From positions 558,001-622,000 of the forward strand of contig NZ_FMXQ01000001.1 in assembly GCF_900104485.1 (NCBI RefSeq): a stretch of DNA of 64,000 nt, in the 5' to 3' direction. Each line of letters begins with the position of its first letter. Positions within the stretch are counted from its first letter, which is position 1. A program made the translations under genes and the position numbers. This document shows positions 57,301-64,000 of the stretch, in pieces. The stretch is from Bauldia litoralis (GTDB lineage: Bacteria; Pseudomonadota; Alphaproteobacteria; Rhizobiales; Kaistiaceae). Below the pieces are notes generated by a model. It was not told the DNA's origin, ran no database searches, and worked only from the letters and a program-made list of their open reading frames with translations.

Positions 57301-57812
57301 CGCATGCCGCGGCCGCCGCCGCCCCAGGAAGCCTTGAGCATCAGCGGATAGCCGACTTCCTTGGCCTGCCTGGCGATCTCGGTGGCATCCTCCGGCAACG
57401 GGTCCGTCGCCGGCATCACCGGGACGCCGACCTTGACCGCAAGCTCGCGGGCCGAGACCTTGTCGCCGAGCCGGCGCATGGTGTCGGGGGACGGGCCGAT
57501 GAAGGTCAGCCCGGCATCGGCGCAGGCGGCGGCGAAATCCGGATTCTCCGACAGAAGGCCGTAGCCGGGATGGATCGCATCGGCCTTTGACTCGCGGGCG
57601 ACGCGGATGATTTCGGGGATCGACAGATACGCCTCGATCGGGCCGAGGCCCCGGCCGATCTGGTAGGCCTCGTCGGCCTTGAAGCGGTGGAGGGCGAGTT
57701 TGTCCTCCTCGGCGAAGACGGCGACGGTCTTCATGCCGAGCTCATTGGCGGCGCGGAAGACGCGGATGGCGATTTCCGACCGGTTGGCCACAAGGATTTT
57801 TTTGATCTGCAC
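54375..57812 (-). CDS. pyc: Pyruvate carboxylase
   Basis: GTG at 57812 (VQIKKILVANRSEIAIRVF) is the start consistent with the family, giving 1,145 residues. The longer frame adds 52 non-conserved residues. The biotin carboxylase domain spans about 1-470, with ATP-grasp KASWGGGGRGMRV and NPRIQVEHTVTEEVTGIDIV (key IQVEHTV). The carboxyltransferase domain spans 530-850 (DTTMRDAHQSLLATR, LSLECWGGATFDVAMRF). The biotinyl Lys1110 lies in IEAMKMETALH. It makes oxaloacetate from pyruvate and bicarbonate for anaplerosis. Confidence 0.96.
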   Translation of the reverse strand: MQIKKILVANRSEIAIRVFRAANELGMKTVAVFAEEDKLALHRFKADEAYQIGRGLGPIEAYLSIPEIIRVARESKADAIHPGYGLLSENPDFAAACADAGLTFIGPSPDTMRRLGDKVSARELAVKVGVPVMPATDPLPEDATEIARQAKEVGYPLMLKASWGGGGRGMRVIPDEATLLHDIDAARREAKAAFGRDEVYLEKLVERARHVEVQILADQHGNIVHLFERDCTVQRRHQKVVERAPAPYLDDAQRAELAGYAVTLAEGADYYGAGTVEFLMDSDTGAFYFIEVNPRIQVEHTVTEEVTGIDIVKAQIHIAEGKTIGEPGSGVPAQKDIRLNGNALQCRITTEDPEQNFIPDYGRITAYRGATGFGIRLDGGTAYSGAVITRFYDPLLEKVTAWAPTPEEAISRMDRALREFRIRGVATNLAFLENVISHPAFRDSSYTTRFIDETPELFEAVKRRDRATKLLTYIADVSVNGHPDTRDRIRPPEEGLIVPAPRFDQAPADGTRQRLDRDGPEAFAKWMRAEKRALVTDTTMRDAHQSLLATRMRTFDLAAAAEAYASALPGLLSLECWGGATFDVAMRFQTEDPWERLSLIRERAPNILLQMLLRGANGVGYTNYPDNAVRFFVKEAASAGVDLFRVFDCLNWVENMRVSMDAVCEAGKLCEGALCYTGDILDPDRAKYSLNYYVDLAKQLEAAGAHIIGIKDMAGLLKPAAATKLVQALRDATDLPIHFHTHDTSGVAAASVVAAVAAGVDAFDAAIDSMSGLTSQPCLGSLVEALDDTDRATGLDVTAIRQISFYFEAVRAQYRAFESDLRFGASEVYLHEMPGGQFTNLKEQARSLGLEERWHEVARTYAEVNMLFGDIVKVTPSSKVVGDLALMMVAGDLTVEDVANPAKDIAFPESVVQMMHGDLGQPPGGWPAAIQKKVLKGAEPIVVRPGSLIPPADLDAEREAVEEKIGRPVEDTELASYIMYPKVFTEFAAAADTYGPVSVLPTPVYFYGLPVGEEILVEIERGKTLVIRNQAIGETDEDGFVRVFFEMNGQPRVAKVPNRMASDVVIRRKAEEGNALHVAAPMPGVVSTLAVSTGQTVKAGDVLLSIEAMKMETALHAERDGTVGEILIHAGSQIDAKDLLIVYED

Positions 57813-58003
57813 GGTTTGCCCCGAATGAAGGTTCGTCGAAACCGGCTGGAATTCAGCCGATCGGCCCAATTGTGCGCCTGCGAAGGCCGCCTGTGCAAGT
57901 GCGAAGCGAGCCGCGCGGACCTTGCCCGCGCCGAAGGACAATTGTCCAGTGCCACCGCAATCGTGCAATGTGCACGAGCGCCAGAAAACAGGGGGAGTCG
58001 CCC

Positions 58004-58189
58004 ATGCCGGAAATCATCGTCTACTGCGCCGAAGGCCGCACGCCGGAGCAGAAGAAGGGCCTGATGCAGGACCTGACCGAGGCCATGGTCAAGAATTTCA
58101 ACGTGAAGTCCGAGGTTGTCACGGTGCAGATTGTCGAAGCGCCGAAGATCAACAAGGCCAAGGGCGGCGTGCCCTTCAGCGAACGGTAA
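58004..58189 (+). CDS. 4-oxalocrotonate tautomerase-family protein
   Basis: The start is ATG at 58004, with GGGGGAG upstream, giving 61 residues, the family length. Pro follows the initiator Met (MPEIIVYCAEGRTPEQKKGL), giving the catalytic N-terminal proline after processing. The tail NKAKGGVPFSER is typical. The longer open frame upstream is not coding. It is divergent from pyc across 191 bases and 15 bases before the ribokinase gene. Confidence 0.87.
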   Translation: MPEIIVYCAEGRTPEQKKGLMQDLTEAMVKNFNVKSEVVTVQIVEAPKINKAKGGVPFSER

Positions 58190-58204
58190 GGTGCGGCAGG
58201 TCCC

Positions 58205-59098
58205 ATGATCACCGTCTTTGGTTCGATCAACGTCGATATCGTCTCGCGCGTCGCCAAATCGCCGCAGCCCGGCGAGACGGTGATGGGCTCCGACTACCAA
58301 TTGATCGCCGGCGGCAAGGGCGCCAACCAGGCGCTCGCCGCCCGTCGCGCGGGGGCGAAGGTGCGGTTGGTCGGGGCGATCGGCGACGACGACATTGCAG
58401 GGCGCGCCCTGACCGAACTCGACCCGGCTGGCGTCGATCTCTCCGACGTCGCCCACCTGGCCGGCACCACCGGCGTCGCGATCATCACCGTCAACGACGC
58501 CGGAGAGAACACCATCGTCGTCTCGCCGGGCGCCAATGCGCGGGTTTCCGCGACGCAGGTGCCGCCGGACAGCTTTTCCGCCGAGGATACGCTGCTCCTG
58601 CAGATGGAGGTGCCGCATGACGAAAACCGCGCGGTCGCCAGGCGCGCGGCGGCGGCAGGAGCCCGGGTCGTCCTGTCGCTCGCTCCCTTCTCGCCGATCG
58701 ACGTGGAACAACTGGACCCCGCCTCGATCGTCATCGTCAACGAGCACGAGGCAGCCGATTTCGCCAGGCATCTCGGCCTTTCCGCTCGCGGCGAAACGGC
58801 GGTGGTGACGGCGCTTGCCCGCCGCCTCAACCGCACGGTCATCGCAACGCTTGGGCCGGAAGGCGCGGTCGCCAGCGGCCCGGACGGACTGATCCGCGTG
58901 CCGGCGCTCGCCGTGACGCCGGTCGACACCACCGGGGCCGGCGACACCTTTGCCGGCGTGCTGGCCGCCTATCTCGACGAAGGCGCCACGCTCGAGGCGG
59001 CGATGGCCAAGGCGGCGATCGCCGGCTCGCTTGCCTGCACGAAGCACGGGGCACAGCCGAGCTTCCCGACGCGGGCGGAGATCGAGGCAGCGATCTGA
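58205..59098 (+). CDS. rbsK: Ribokinase (PfkB family)
   Basis: The 297-residue protein has both PfkB signatures. The first is YQLIAGGKGANQALAARRAGAKV, key GGKGANQA. The second is DTTGAGDTFAGVLAAYL, with the catalytic Asp. IVVSPGANARVS and FGSINVDIV are ribokinase-like. It phosphorylates ribose or a related pentose or deoxysugar. No ribose transporter is adjacent. Confidence 0.9.
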   Translation: MITVFGSINVDIVSRVAKSPQPGETVMGSDYQLIAGGKGANQALAARRAGAKVRLVGAIGDDDIAGRALTELDPAGVDLSDVAHLAGTTGVAIITVNDAGENTIVVSPGANARVSATQVPPDSFSAEDTLLLQMEVPHDENRAVARRAAAAGARVVLSLAPFSPIDVEQLDPASIVIVNEHEAADFARHLGLSARGETAVVTALARRLNRTVIATLGPEGAVASGPDGLIRVPALAVTPVDTTGAGDTFAGVLAAYLDEGATLEAAMAKAAIAGSLACTKHGAQPSFPTRAEIEAAI

Positions 59099-59190
59099 AC
59101 TCAGCCTTTGCGTAACCTTCGTCATTATACTAAAATGTCAGCTGCGCCCGTTGCCAGGGCGACCCCTGCCTTTCCGGAGAAGAAGAAAAA

Positions 59191-60768
59191 ATGGCCCCGC
59201 CAACCGACGATTCGACTGTTGTGCCGATGAACCAGATGTCCGAACGCGCCAAGAACCCGCGCGTCCTGAGGCTCCATGCCGACGACAACCTGGTGGTCTC
59301 GATCGACCCGATCCTGCCCGGCGCGACTGCCGAAGGGGTGACGGCGGTCGCGCGCGTACCCAAGGGGCACAAGATGGCGATCGTCGATATCGCCGAAGGC
59401 GCGCCGGTGCTGAAATTCGGCCAGATCATCGGCTTCGCCACGGCGCCGATCCGCGTCGGCGAGCACATCCATTCGCATAACTGCGGCGTCCACGACTTCG
59501 AGCGCGACTACAAGTTCGCCGAGGCGGCGGTCGAGGAGAAGATCCTGCCCGTCGAGCAGCGGCGGACTTTCGAGGGATTCAAGCGGGCCAGCGGCCGGGT
59601 CGGCACCCGCAACTATATCGGCATCCTGACCAGCGTGAACTGCTCGGCCTCCGTCGCCCGCTTCATGGCCGAGGCGGTGACCCGCTCCGGCGTGCTCGAC
59701 GACTATCCCGAGATCGACGGCGTCGTGCCCTTCGTCCATGGCACCGGCTGCGGCATGGCCGGCCAGGGCTCGGAGGGTTTCGCCACCCTGCAGCGGACCG
59801 AATGGGGCTACGCCAAGCACCCGAATATCGGCGGCGCGCTGATGGTCGGGCTCGGCTGCGAGGTGATGCAGATCCCCGGCCTGATGGAGGATCACCGCAT
59901 CGAGGAAAGCGACCTCTTCCGCACCATGACCATCCAGGCGACCGGCGGCACCCGCAAGACGATCGAACGCGGCGTCGAGATGATCCGCGAGATGCTGCCC
60001 AAGGTCGCCGCGGTGAAGCGCGAGACGGTGCCGGTTTCGGAGCTGATGGTTGCGCTGCAATGCGGCGGCTCGGATGGCTATTCCGGCATCACCGCCAACC
60101 CGGCGCTGGGACTGGCGACCGACCTCCTGGTCGCACAGGGCGGCACCGGCGTGCTGGCCGAGACGCCGGAGATCTACGGCGCCGAGCACCTGCTCACCCG
60201 CCGCGCCGGCACCCGCGAGATCGGCGAGAAGCTGGTCGAGCGGATCAAGTGGTGGGAGGACTATACGGCGCGCAACGGCGGCGAGATGGACAACAACCCC
60301 TCGCCCGGCAACAAGGCCGGCGGCCTGACCACCATTCTCGAGAAGTCGCTCGGCGCCGCGGCCAAGGGCGGCACGACGACGCTGCGCGGCGTCTATCTCT
60401 ATGGCGAGCCCGTGACTGAACGCGGTTTCGTCTTCATGGATTCGCCCGGCTACGACCCGGCCTCGGTGACCGGCCAGGTCGCCTCGGGCTGCAACCTCGT
60501 GGTCTTCACCACCGGCCGCGGCTCGGCTTTCGGCTTCAAGCCGTCGCCGTCGATCAAGCTGGCGACCAACAGCGACACCTATAATCGCCAGGAAGAGGAC
60601 ATGGACATCAACTGCGGCGATATCCTCGACGGCGTGTCGATCGAGGAGAAGGGCCGGCAGATATTCGAGGAGATCATCGCGGTCGCCTCCGGCAAGAAGA
60701 CCAAGTCCGAGGAATTCGGGTACGGCGACAACGAGTTCGTGCCGTGGCAGATCGGCGCCGTGATGTAG
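59191..60768 (+). CDS. uxaA: UxaA-family altronate dehydratase
   Basis: The 525-residue protein starts with ATG after GGAGAAGAAG. Residues 20-110 form an SAF domain (LRLHADDNLVVSIDPILPGA). The catalytic C-terminal region contains GRVGTRNYIGILTSVNCSASVA, VPFVHGTGCGMAG, LMVGLGCEVMQI, CGGSDGYSGITANPALG and NLVVFTTGRGSAFGF. UxaA dehydrates D-altronate to 2-keto-3-deoxygluconate. No other hexuronate genes are near, so a related sugar acid is possible. Confidence 0.9.
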   Translation: MAPPTDDSTVVPMNQMSERAKNPRVLRLHADDNLVVSIDPILPGATAEGVTAVARVPKGHKMAIVDIAEGAPVLKFGQIIGFATAPIRVGEHIHSHNCGVHDFERDYKFAEAAVEEKILPVEQRRTFEGFKRASGRVGTRNYIGILTSVNCSASVARFMAEAVTRSGVLDDYPEIDGVVPFVHGTGCGMAGQGSEGFATLQRTEWGYAKHPNIGGALMVGLGCEVMQIPGLMEDHRIEESDLFRTMTIQATGGTRKTIERGVEMIREMLPKVAAVKRETVPVSELMVALQCGGSDGYSGITANPALGLATDLLVAQGGTGVLAETPEIYGAEHLLTRRAGTREIGEKLVERIKWWEDYTARNGGEMDNNPSPGNKAGGLTTILEKSLGAAAKGGTTTLRGVYLYGEPVTERGFVFMDSPGYDPASVTGQVASGCNLVVFTTGRGSAFGFKPSPSIKLATNSDTYNRQEEDMDINCGDILDGVSIEEKGRQIFEEIIAVASGKKTKSEEFGYGDNEFVPWQIGAVM

Positions 60769-60798
60769 GCGCCGCGCAGCCTTTTGAGACCTGCGAAG

Positions 60799-60826
60799 AC
60801 GGCCGCCACCACTGGCGGCCGTTTTT
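60799..60826 (+). terminator. Rho-independent terminator after uxaA
   Basis: The stem ACGGCCGCCA/TGGCGGCCGT with loop CCAC is followed by TTTTT, 30 bases after the stop codon. Confidence 0.85.
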
Positions 60827-60931
60827 GGTTTCAGCGACCGGGATAGGCGCGCCGGGCTTTCTGTGGTTAGGTTGCAACCTCAAGAAAGGCCGGCCGCAAT
60901 TGCGCGACCCCCGCCCCAGCGATTCCGCCTG

Positions 60932-62209
60932 ATGACAACTTCAGAAAACACCGAACTGGCCGCCCCGGTCCAGATCACCGCCGTCGCGACCCTGGCGGCG
61001 ATCAGCTTCGCCCATTTCCTCAACGACATGATCCAGTCGTTGCTGGCGGCGATCTATCCGCTGCTCAAGGACTCCTTTCACCTCGACTTCGCGCAGATCG
61101 GCCTGATCACCCTCGCCTTCCAGGTCACCGCCTCGTTGCTGCAGCCGGTGATCGGCCTCTATACCGATCGTTGGCCGAAGCCCTATTCGCTGACCTGCGG
61201 CATGGGCATCACGCTGGTCGGGTTGCTGCTCCTGTCGATGGCACCGACCTATGCGGTCATCCTCCTCGGCGCGGTGCTGGTCGGGCTCGGCTCGGCGATC
61301 TTCCACCCGGAATCGTCGCGTGTCGCCCGGCTGGCGTCCGGCGGCCGCTACGGCGTCGCCCAGTCGGTCTTCCAGGTCGGCGGCAATGTCGGCAGCGCCG
61401 TCGGCCCGCTGCTGGCGGCGCTGATCGTCGTGCCCTTCGGCCAGTCGAGCCTCGCCTGGTTCTCGGTCGCAGCGCTGCTGGGCATGATCCTCCTGTTCAA
61501 TGTCGGCACATGGTATCGCCACCGCATCCCGGAGATCACCGCCGCCAGGAGCGATGCCCCGCTGGCGACGTCGGTGGCGGCGATCGCATTGCCCAACCGC
61601 CGCATCGTTTTCGCCCTGGTCATCCTGACGACGCTGATCTTCTCGAAATTCGTCTACCTGAGCAGCCTGACCAGCTACTACACGTTTTACCTCATCGACC
61701 GTTTCGACGTATCCGTGCAGCAGTCGCAGGTGCTGCTTTTCGTCTTCCTCTTCGCGGTCGCGGCGGGAACGGTGGCTGGCGGATTCGTCGGCGACCGCTA
61801 CGGCCGCAAGATCGTCATCTGGTTCTCGATCTTCGGCACCCTGCCCTTCACCCTCGCCCTGCCTTATGCGGATTTTTACTGGACGGTGGCGCTGTCGATG
61901 ATCATCGGCGTCATCCTCGCCTCCGCCTTCTCGGCGATCGTCGTCATGGGCCACACACTGGTGCCGACGCGGATCGGCTTGATTTCAGGACTATTCTTCG
62001 GCCTCGCCTTCGGTATCGGCGGCCTCGGCGCGGCGGCGCTCGGCATCCTTGCCGATCACACGAGCATCGCGTTCGTGTTCAAGGTCTGCTCGTTCCTGCC
62101 GGCCGTCGGCCTGCTCACCGTGTTTCTTCCGAATGTCGACGGCAGGCGGAAGGACTCGACGCAAGTCTTGACCGGCACTGGACCAGGGAGACGCAGACCG
62201 CAACCGTGA
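60932..62209 (+). CDS. fsr: MFS transporter, fosmidomycin-resistance (Fsr) type
   Basis: The start is ATG at 60932 (MTTSENTELAAPVQ), giving 425 residues and twelve predicted helices. The Fsr subgroup is recognisable from SFAHFLNDMIQSLLAAIYPLLK (key AHFLNDMIQSLLAAIYP), TLAFQVTASLLQPVIG and GLGSAIFHPESSRVA. The MFS loop motif GGFVGDRYGRKIVIW is present. It probably exports drugs or metabolites. The longer frame from 60863 is not supported. Confidence 0.88.
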   Translation: MTTSENTELAAPVQITAVATLAAISFAHFLNDMIQSLLAAIYPLLKDSFHLDFAQIGLITLAFQVTASLLQPVIGLYTDRWPKPYSLTCGMGITLVGLLLLSMAPTYAVILLGAVLVGLGSAIFHPESSRVARLASGGRYGVAQSVFQVGGNVGSAVGPLLAALIVVPFGQSSLAWFSVAALLGMILLFNVGTWYRHRIPEITAARSDAPLATSVAAIALPNRRIVFALVILTTLIFSKFVYLSSLTSYYTFYLIDRFDVSVQQSQVLLFVFLFAVAAGTVAGGFVGDRYGRKIVIWFSIFGTLPFTLALPYADFYWTVALSMIIGVILASAFSAIVVMGHTLVPTRIGLISGLFFGLAFGIGGLGAAALGILADHTSIAFVFKVCSFLPAVGLLTVFLPNVDGRRKDSTQVLTGTGPGRRRPQP

Positions 62210-62287
62210 TGCGCTACAGGGACACAAGTTTGCCCCATAGATTGCACTGCTCTACAGTCCCCCTCCCGAGAGACGTGGGGGACAATA

Positions 62288-63463
62288 GTGAAATCGTCGG
62301 GCGGGCAGCGACTATTAGCGCTCGATCATCTCAGGGCGCTAGCTGCAATTCTGGTCTTTTACTGGCACGGCATGCATTCCATGGGCGTGCGATACGACTA
62401 TGTCGCCGGTGACTGGTTCACCAGCCTCATTGAGGAAGGCTGGGTCGGTGTCTCGCTGTTCATGGCGATCACCGGCTTCATGTTCACGGTCCTGACCCAC
62501 GGCCGCGAGATACATTATGGTCAGTTCCTGCTGAATCGCTTCCTTCGGATCTTCCCCCTGCTGTTCCTGGTGACGCTCTACTCGGCGACTTACAACAAGT
62601 CGGCCAGTCATTCGATGATGCTGCTGTTCAACCTACTCGGCGGCGGCGTGGTTTTCGGCACATGGACGCTCGTTGTCGAAGCGCAATTCTATCTCGCCTA
62701 TCCCTTTATTCGGGACAAGCTCGTGAGGATGCGCGACGGCAACGTCGTCTGGTGGGCGACCATATTTTCCTGTGCCGCACTTGTCCTTCTCATGACAATT
62801 CTGCGCGCTGCCTATTGGTACAAGACCGGCGAGGCCCAAACGATGTCCTACTGGACCATCTTCGGCCGCACCGACGACTTCGTCAGCGGGATCATCGCCG
62901 GGCTGATCTACCTCCGATTCAGAAATCGGCCCCGCATCTGGTGGTCGCCGATCGCCCTCGCCGTGTCCGTTCTCGCGCTGCTCTGGCTGAACTCGATCTT
63001 CGCCCAGACAGGCGGCTTCTATAACCGGCCCGAGTACCCAAGTCCGTCGCCTCTCTGGATCATTTATCCCACGATCAGCGCCATTGCATGGTCCTCGCTG
63101 ATCCTTACCTACTGTCTCTTTGGCCGTCACTTCGAGGGCACCCTGGCCCGGGCGATCGGGTATCTCGGCGCGATCAGCTACTCGACATACATGCTGCACT
63201 TCGTGGTCTTGATATTTGCCAAGCAGGCGGCTGAGTCGCTTGGCTTCCTCAGGTTGTTGCCCGGACGCGCGTTGGAAAATGCCCTGCTGGTCCTGACTAT
63301 CTGGCACTTGCCGATCACCCTGATTCTCGCTGCCATCTCCTACGAGCTGATCGAGAAGGCGTTCCTCAACAAGCGCCGGCCCTATCTTGGCCCACGGCAA
63401 GGTTCCACCCCGGCCATGCCGCAGGGGGCCGGATTGTCGCCGTCAGGGGCACCGGCTCCGTGA
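62288..63463 (+). CDS. Membrane acyltransferase family 3 protein
   Basis: It starts with GTG at 62288, giving 391 residues and about ten helices. The N-terminal motif LDHLRALAAILVFYWHG carries the conserved acyltransferase-3 Arg and His. EEGWVGVSLFMAITGFMFT and ISYSTYMLHFVVLIF follow. Such proteins acylate sugars of surface polysaccharides or lipids. Its less GC-rich codon use, with several TTG, ATA and TAT codons, suggests a different history from its neighbours. Confidence 0.85.
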   Translation: MKSSGGQRLLALDHLRALAAILVFYWHGMHSMGVRYDYVAGDWFTSLIEEGWVGVSLFMAITGFMFTVLTHGREIHYGQFLLNRFLRIFPLLFLVTLYSATYNKSASHSMMLLFNLLGGGVVFGTWTLVVEAQFYLAYPFIRDKLVRMRDGNVVWWATIFSCAALVLLMTILRAAYWYKTGEAQTMSYWTIFGRTDDFVSGIIAGLIYLRFRNRPRIWWSPIALAVSVLALLWLNSIFAQTGGFYNRPEYPSPSPLWIIYPTISAIAWSSLILTYCLFGRHFEGTLARAIGYLGAISYSTYMLHFVVLIFAKQAAESLGFLRLLPGRALENALLVLTIWHLPITLILAAISYELIEKAFLNKRRPYLGPRQGSTPAMPQGAGLSPSGAPAP

Positions 63464-63487
63464 GCGGCCGGATGGCCGCGCCGCAGC

Positions 63488-63520
63488 AAAAAAACGGCGG
63501 TGGCCGATAAGCCACCGCCG
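63488..63520 (-). terminator. Rho-independent terminator of the DUF1344 gene
   Basis: On the minus strand the stem CGGCGGTGGC/GCCACCGCCG with loop TTATCG is followed by seven Ts. It lies directly downstream of the gene ending at 63543 and may also stop plus-strand transcripts of the acyltransferase gene weakly. Confidence 0.85.
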
Positions 63521-63542
63521 CGTTTCAGCGAAGCATGGACAA

Positions 63543-63830
63543 TTACTCGTCGCCGCGATTCTCTTCCATCACGTTGCCGTCGGTGACGACGTCGAAGGTG
63601 TTGATCATGTTGGTGTCGGAGTCATAGTCGACCATGATCTGCTCGCCGACATTGAGTTCGGCGGCGTCGAAGCCGGTCGGCAGCTGCAGCGTGGCGCCAT
63701 TGTCGATGGTCACGGTGCCCGCGGCCTGGTCGACACTGGTGATGACGGCGCGTGTCTCGAAGGCCATCGCACCAAAAGAAGAAGCGGCCATCAGGGCGGC
63801 GGCACCGGTCGCGATCATGAACTTACGCAT
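63543..63830 (-). CDS. DUF1344 periplasmic protein
   Basis: The 95-residue protein has a signal peptide (MIATGAAALMAASSFGAMAF) and a small beta-rich mature part (AVITSVDQAAGTVTIDNGATLQLP, key TSVDQAAGTVTIDNG) of the DUF1344 family, common in Hyphomicrobiales. The end is acidic (EENRGDE). The function is unknown. It is a single gene closed by a strong terminator. Confidence 0.85.
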   Translation of the reverse strand: MRKFMIATGAAALMAASSFGAMAFETRAVITSVDQAAGTVTIDNGATLQLPTGFDAAELNVGEQIMVDYDSDTNMINTFDVVTDGNVMEENRGDE

Positions 63831-63953
63831 GTGAAAACCTCATGTTTCGTTGTGGCCGCCCGGGGCATTCTTCGGTGGGCGGCCAGTCCTGCCCCTTGCT
63901 GCCAACAACCAAGGCGGCCGGGGTCCGTTCCCGGAACTTCCGCAAATATCGGC

Positions 63954-64000
63954 CTAGAATTTCTGGAACCATTTGCCCCGGATCGACATCGCGACGCGCA
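63954..64000 (-). CDS. 3' tip of an unidentified gene, truncated by window edge
   Basis: A minus-strand frame enters from the right edge and ends at TAG (63954-63956), giving VAMSIRGKWFQKF as the last residues. The protein cannot be identified from this fragment. It would lie upstream of, and in the same direction as, the DUF1344 gene. Confidence 0.35.
   Translation of the reverse strand, partial: RVAMSIRGKWFQKF

Overview
The window is GC-rich chromosomal DNA, almost entirely coding, from an alphaproteobacterium, most likely of the Hyphomicrobiales/Rhodospirillales type. The evidence is the divergent hemC-hemD-mitofilin-hemY and tsaD-gpsA-EVE blocks, the two-gene egtB-egtD ergothioneine set, the DUF1344 protein, a TPP-riboswitch thiMED cluster, DeoR-controlled sugar ABC operons and CCCGCGAAAGCGGG-type intergenic palindromes. 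The genus cannot be named from sequence alone. No rRNA, phage, integrase, transposase or CRISPR array was seen. There is one tRNA, tRNA-Thr(CGT).

Layout. 1-5.98 kb holds a truncated CHASE2/class III cyclase whose catalytic residues are degenerate, a flavin monooxygenase, a glutaminase fused to STAS and cyclic-nucleotide-binding domains, and a small stand-alone cyclic-nucleotide-binding protein. 6.1-13.4 kb is housekeeping and accessory metabolism: 2-hydroxyacid dehydrogenase, GNAT, RpiB-like isomerase, aldo/keto reductase, a large AsmA-like protein and a DUF2189 membrane protein. 13.5-21.7 kb is a complete sugar or polyol operon: divergent DeoR regulator, SDR dehydrogenase, ABC permease, binding protein, permease, ATPase, BtpA-like protein and FGGY kinase. 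21.9-23.8 kb holds a glycosyltransferase-sulfotransferase gene cut by an in-frame TAA. A PhyH dioxygenase and tRNA-Thr follow.

25.2-33.4 kb is the haem and core block. Between gpsA and the EVE gene lies a cluster of REP-like inverted repeats. Two are 93-bp doublets. A third doublet has a GIY-YIG nuclease gene in place of its spacer, an arrangement like REPIN/RAYT but with an unrelated nuclease. This is the most interesting structure in the window. 33.4-34.4 kb is a patch of apparent genome rearrangement: a DUF4386 gene between 32-bp direct repeats, plus a frameshifted relic of a phyH 3' end.

34.4-37.5 kb carries two SDR genes, a small membrane protein, a secreted fasciclin protein and a divergent XRE-cupin regulator. 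37.5-41.9 kb carries an RTX secreted protein with a possible cysteine-peptidase core, a second PhyH enzyme and an alpha/beta hydrolase. 42.1-45.8 kb is LysR with divergent DUF427-egtB-egtD. 46-51.2 kb is acs, a secreted nuclease and thiMED. 51.3-54.3 kb has a TPR/aspartyl-protease protein with two DTG motifs, an XRE regulator and two small genes. 54.4-63.9 kb has pyruvate carboxylase, tautomerase, ribokinase, altronate-dehydratase-like UxaA, an Fsr-type MFS pump, an acyltransferase and DUF1344. The window ends in the 3' tip of a further minus-strand gene.
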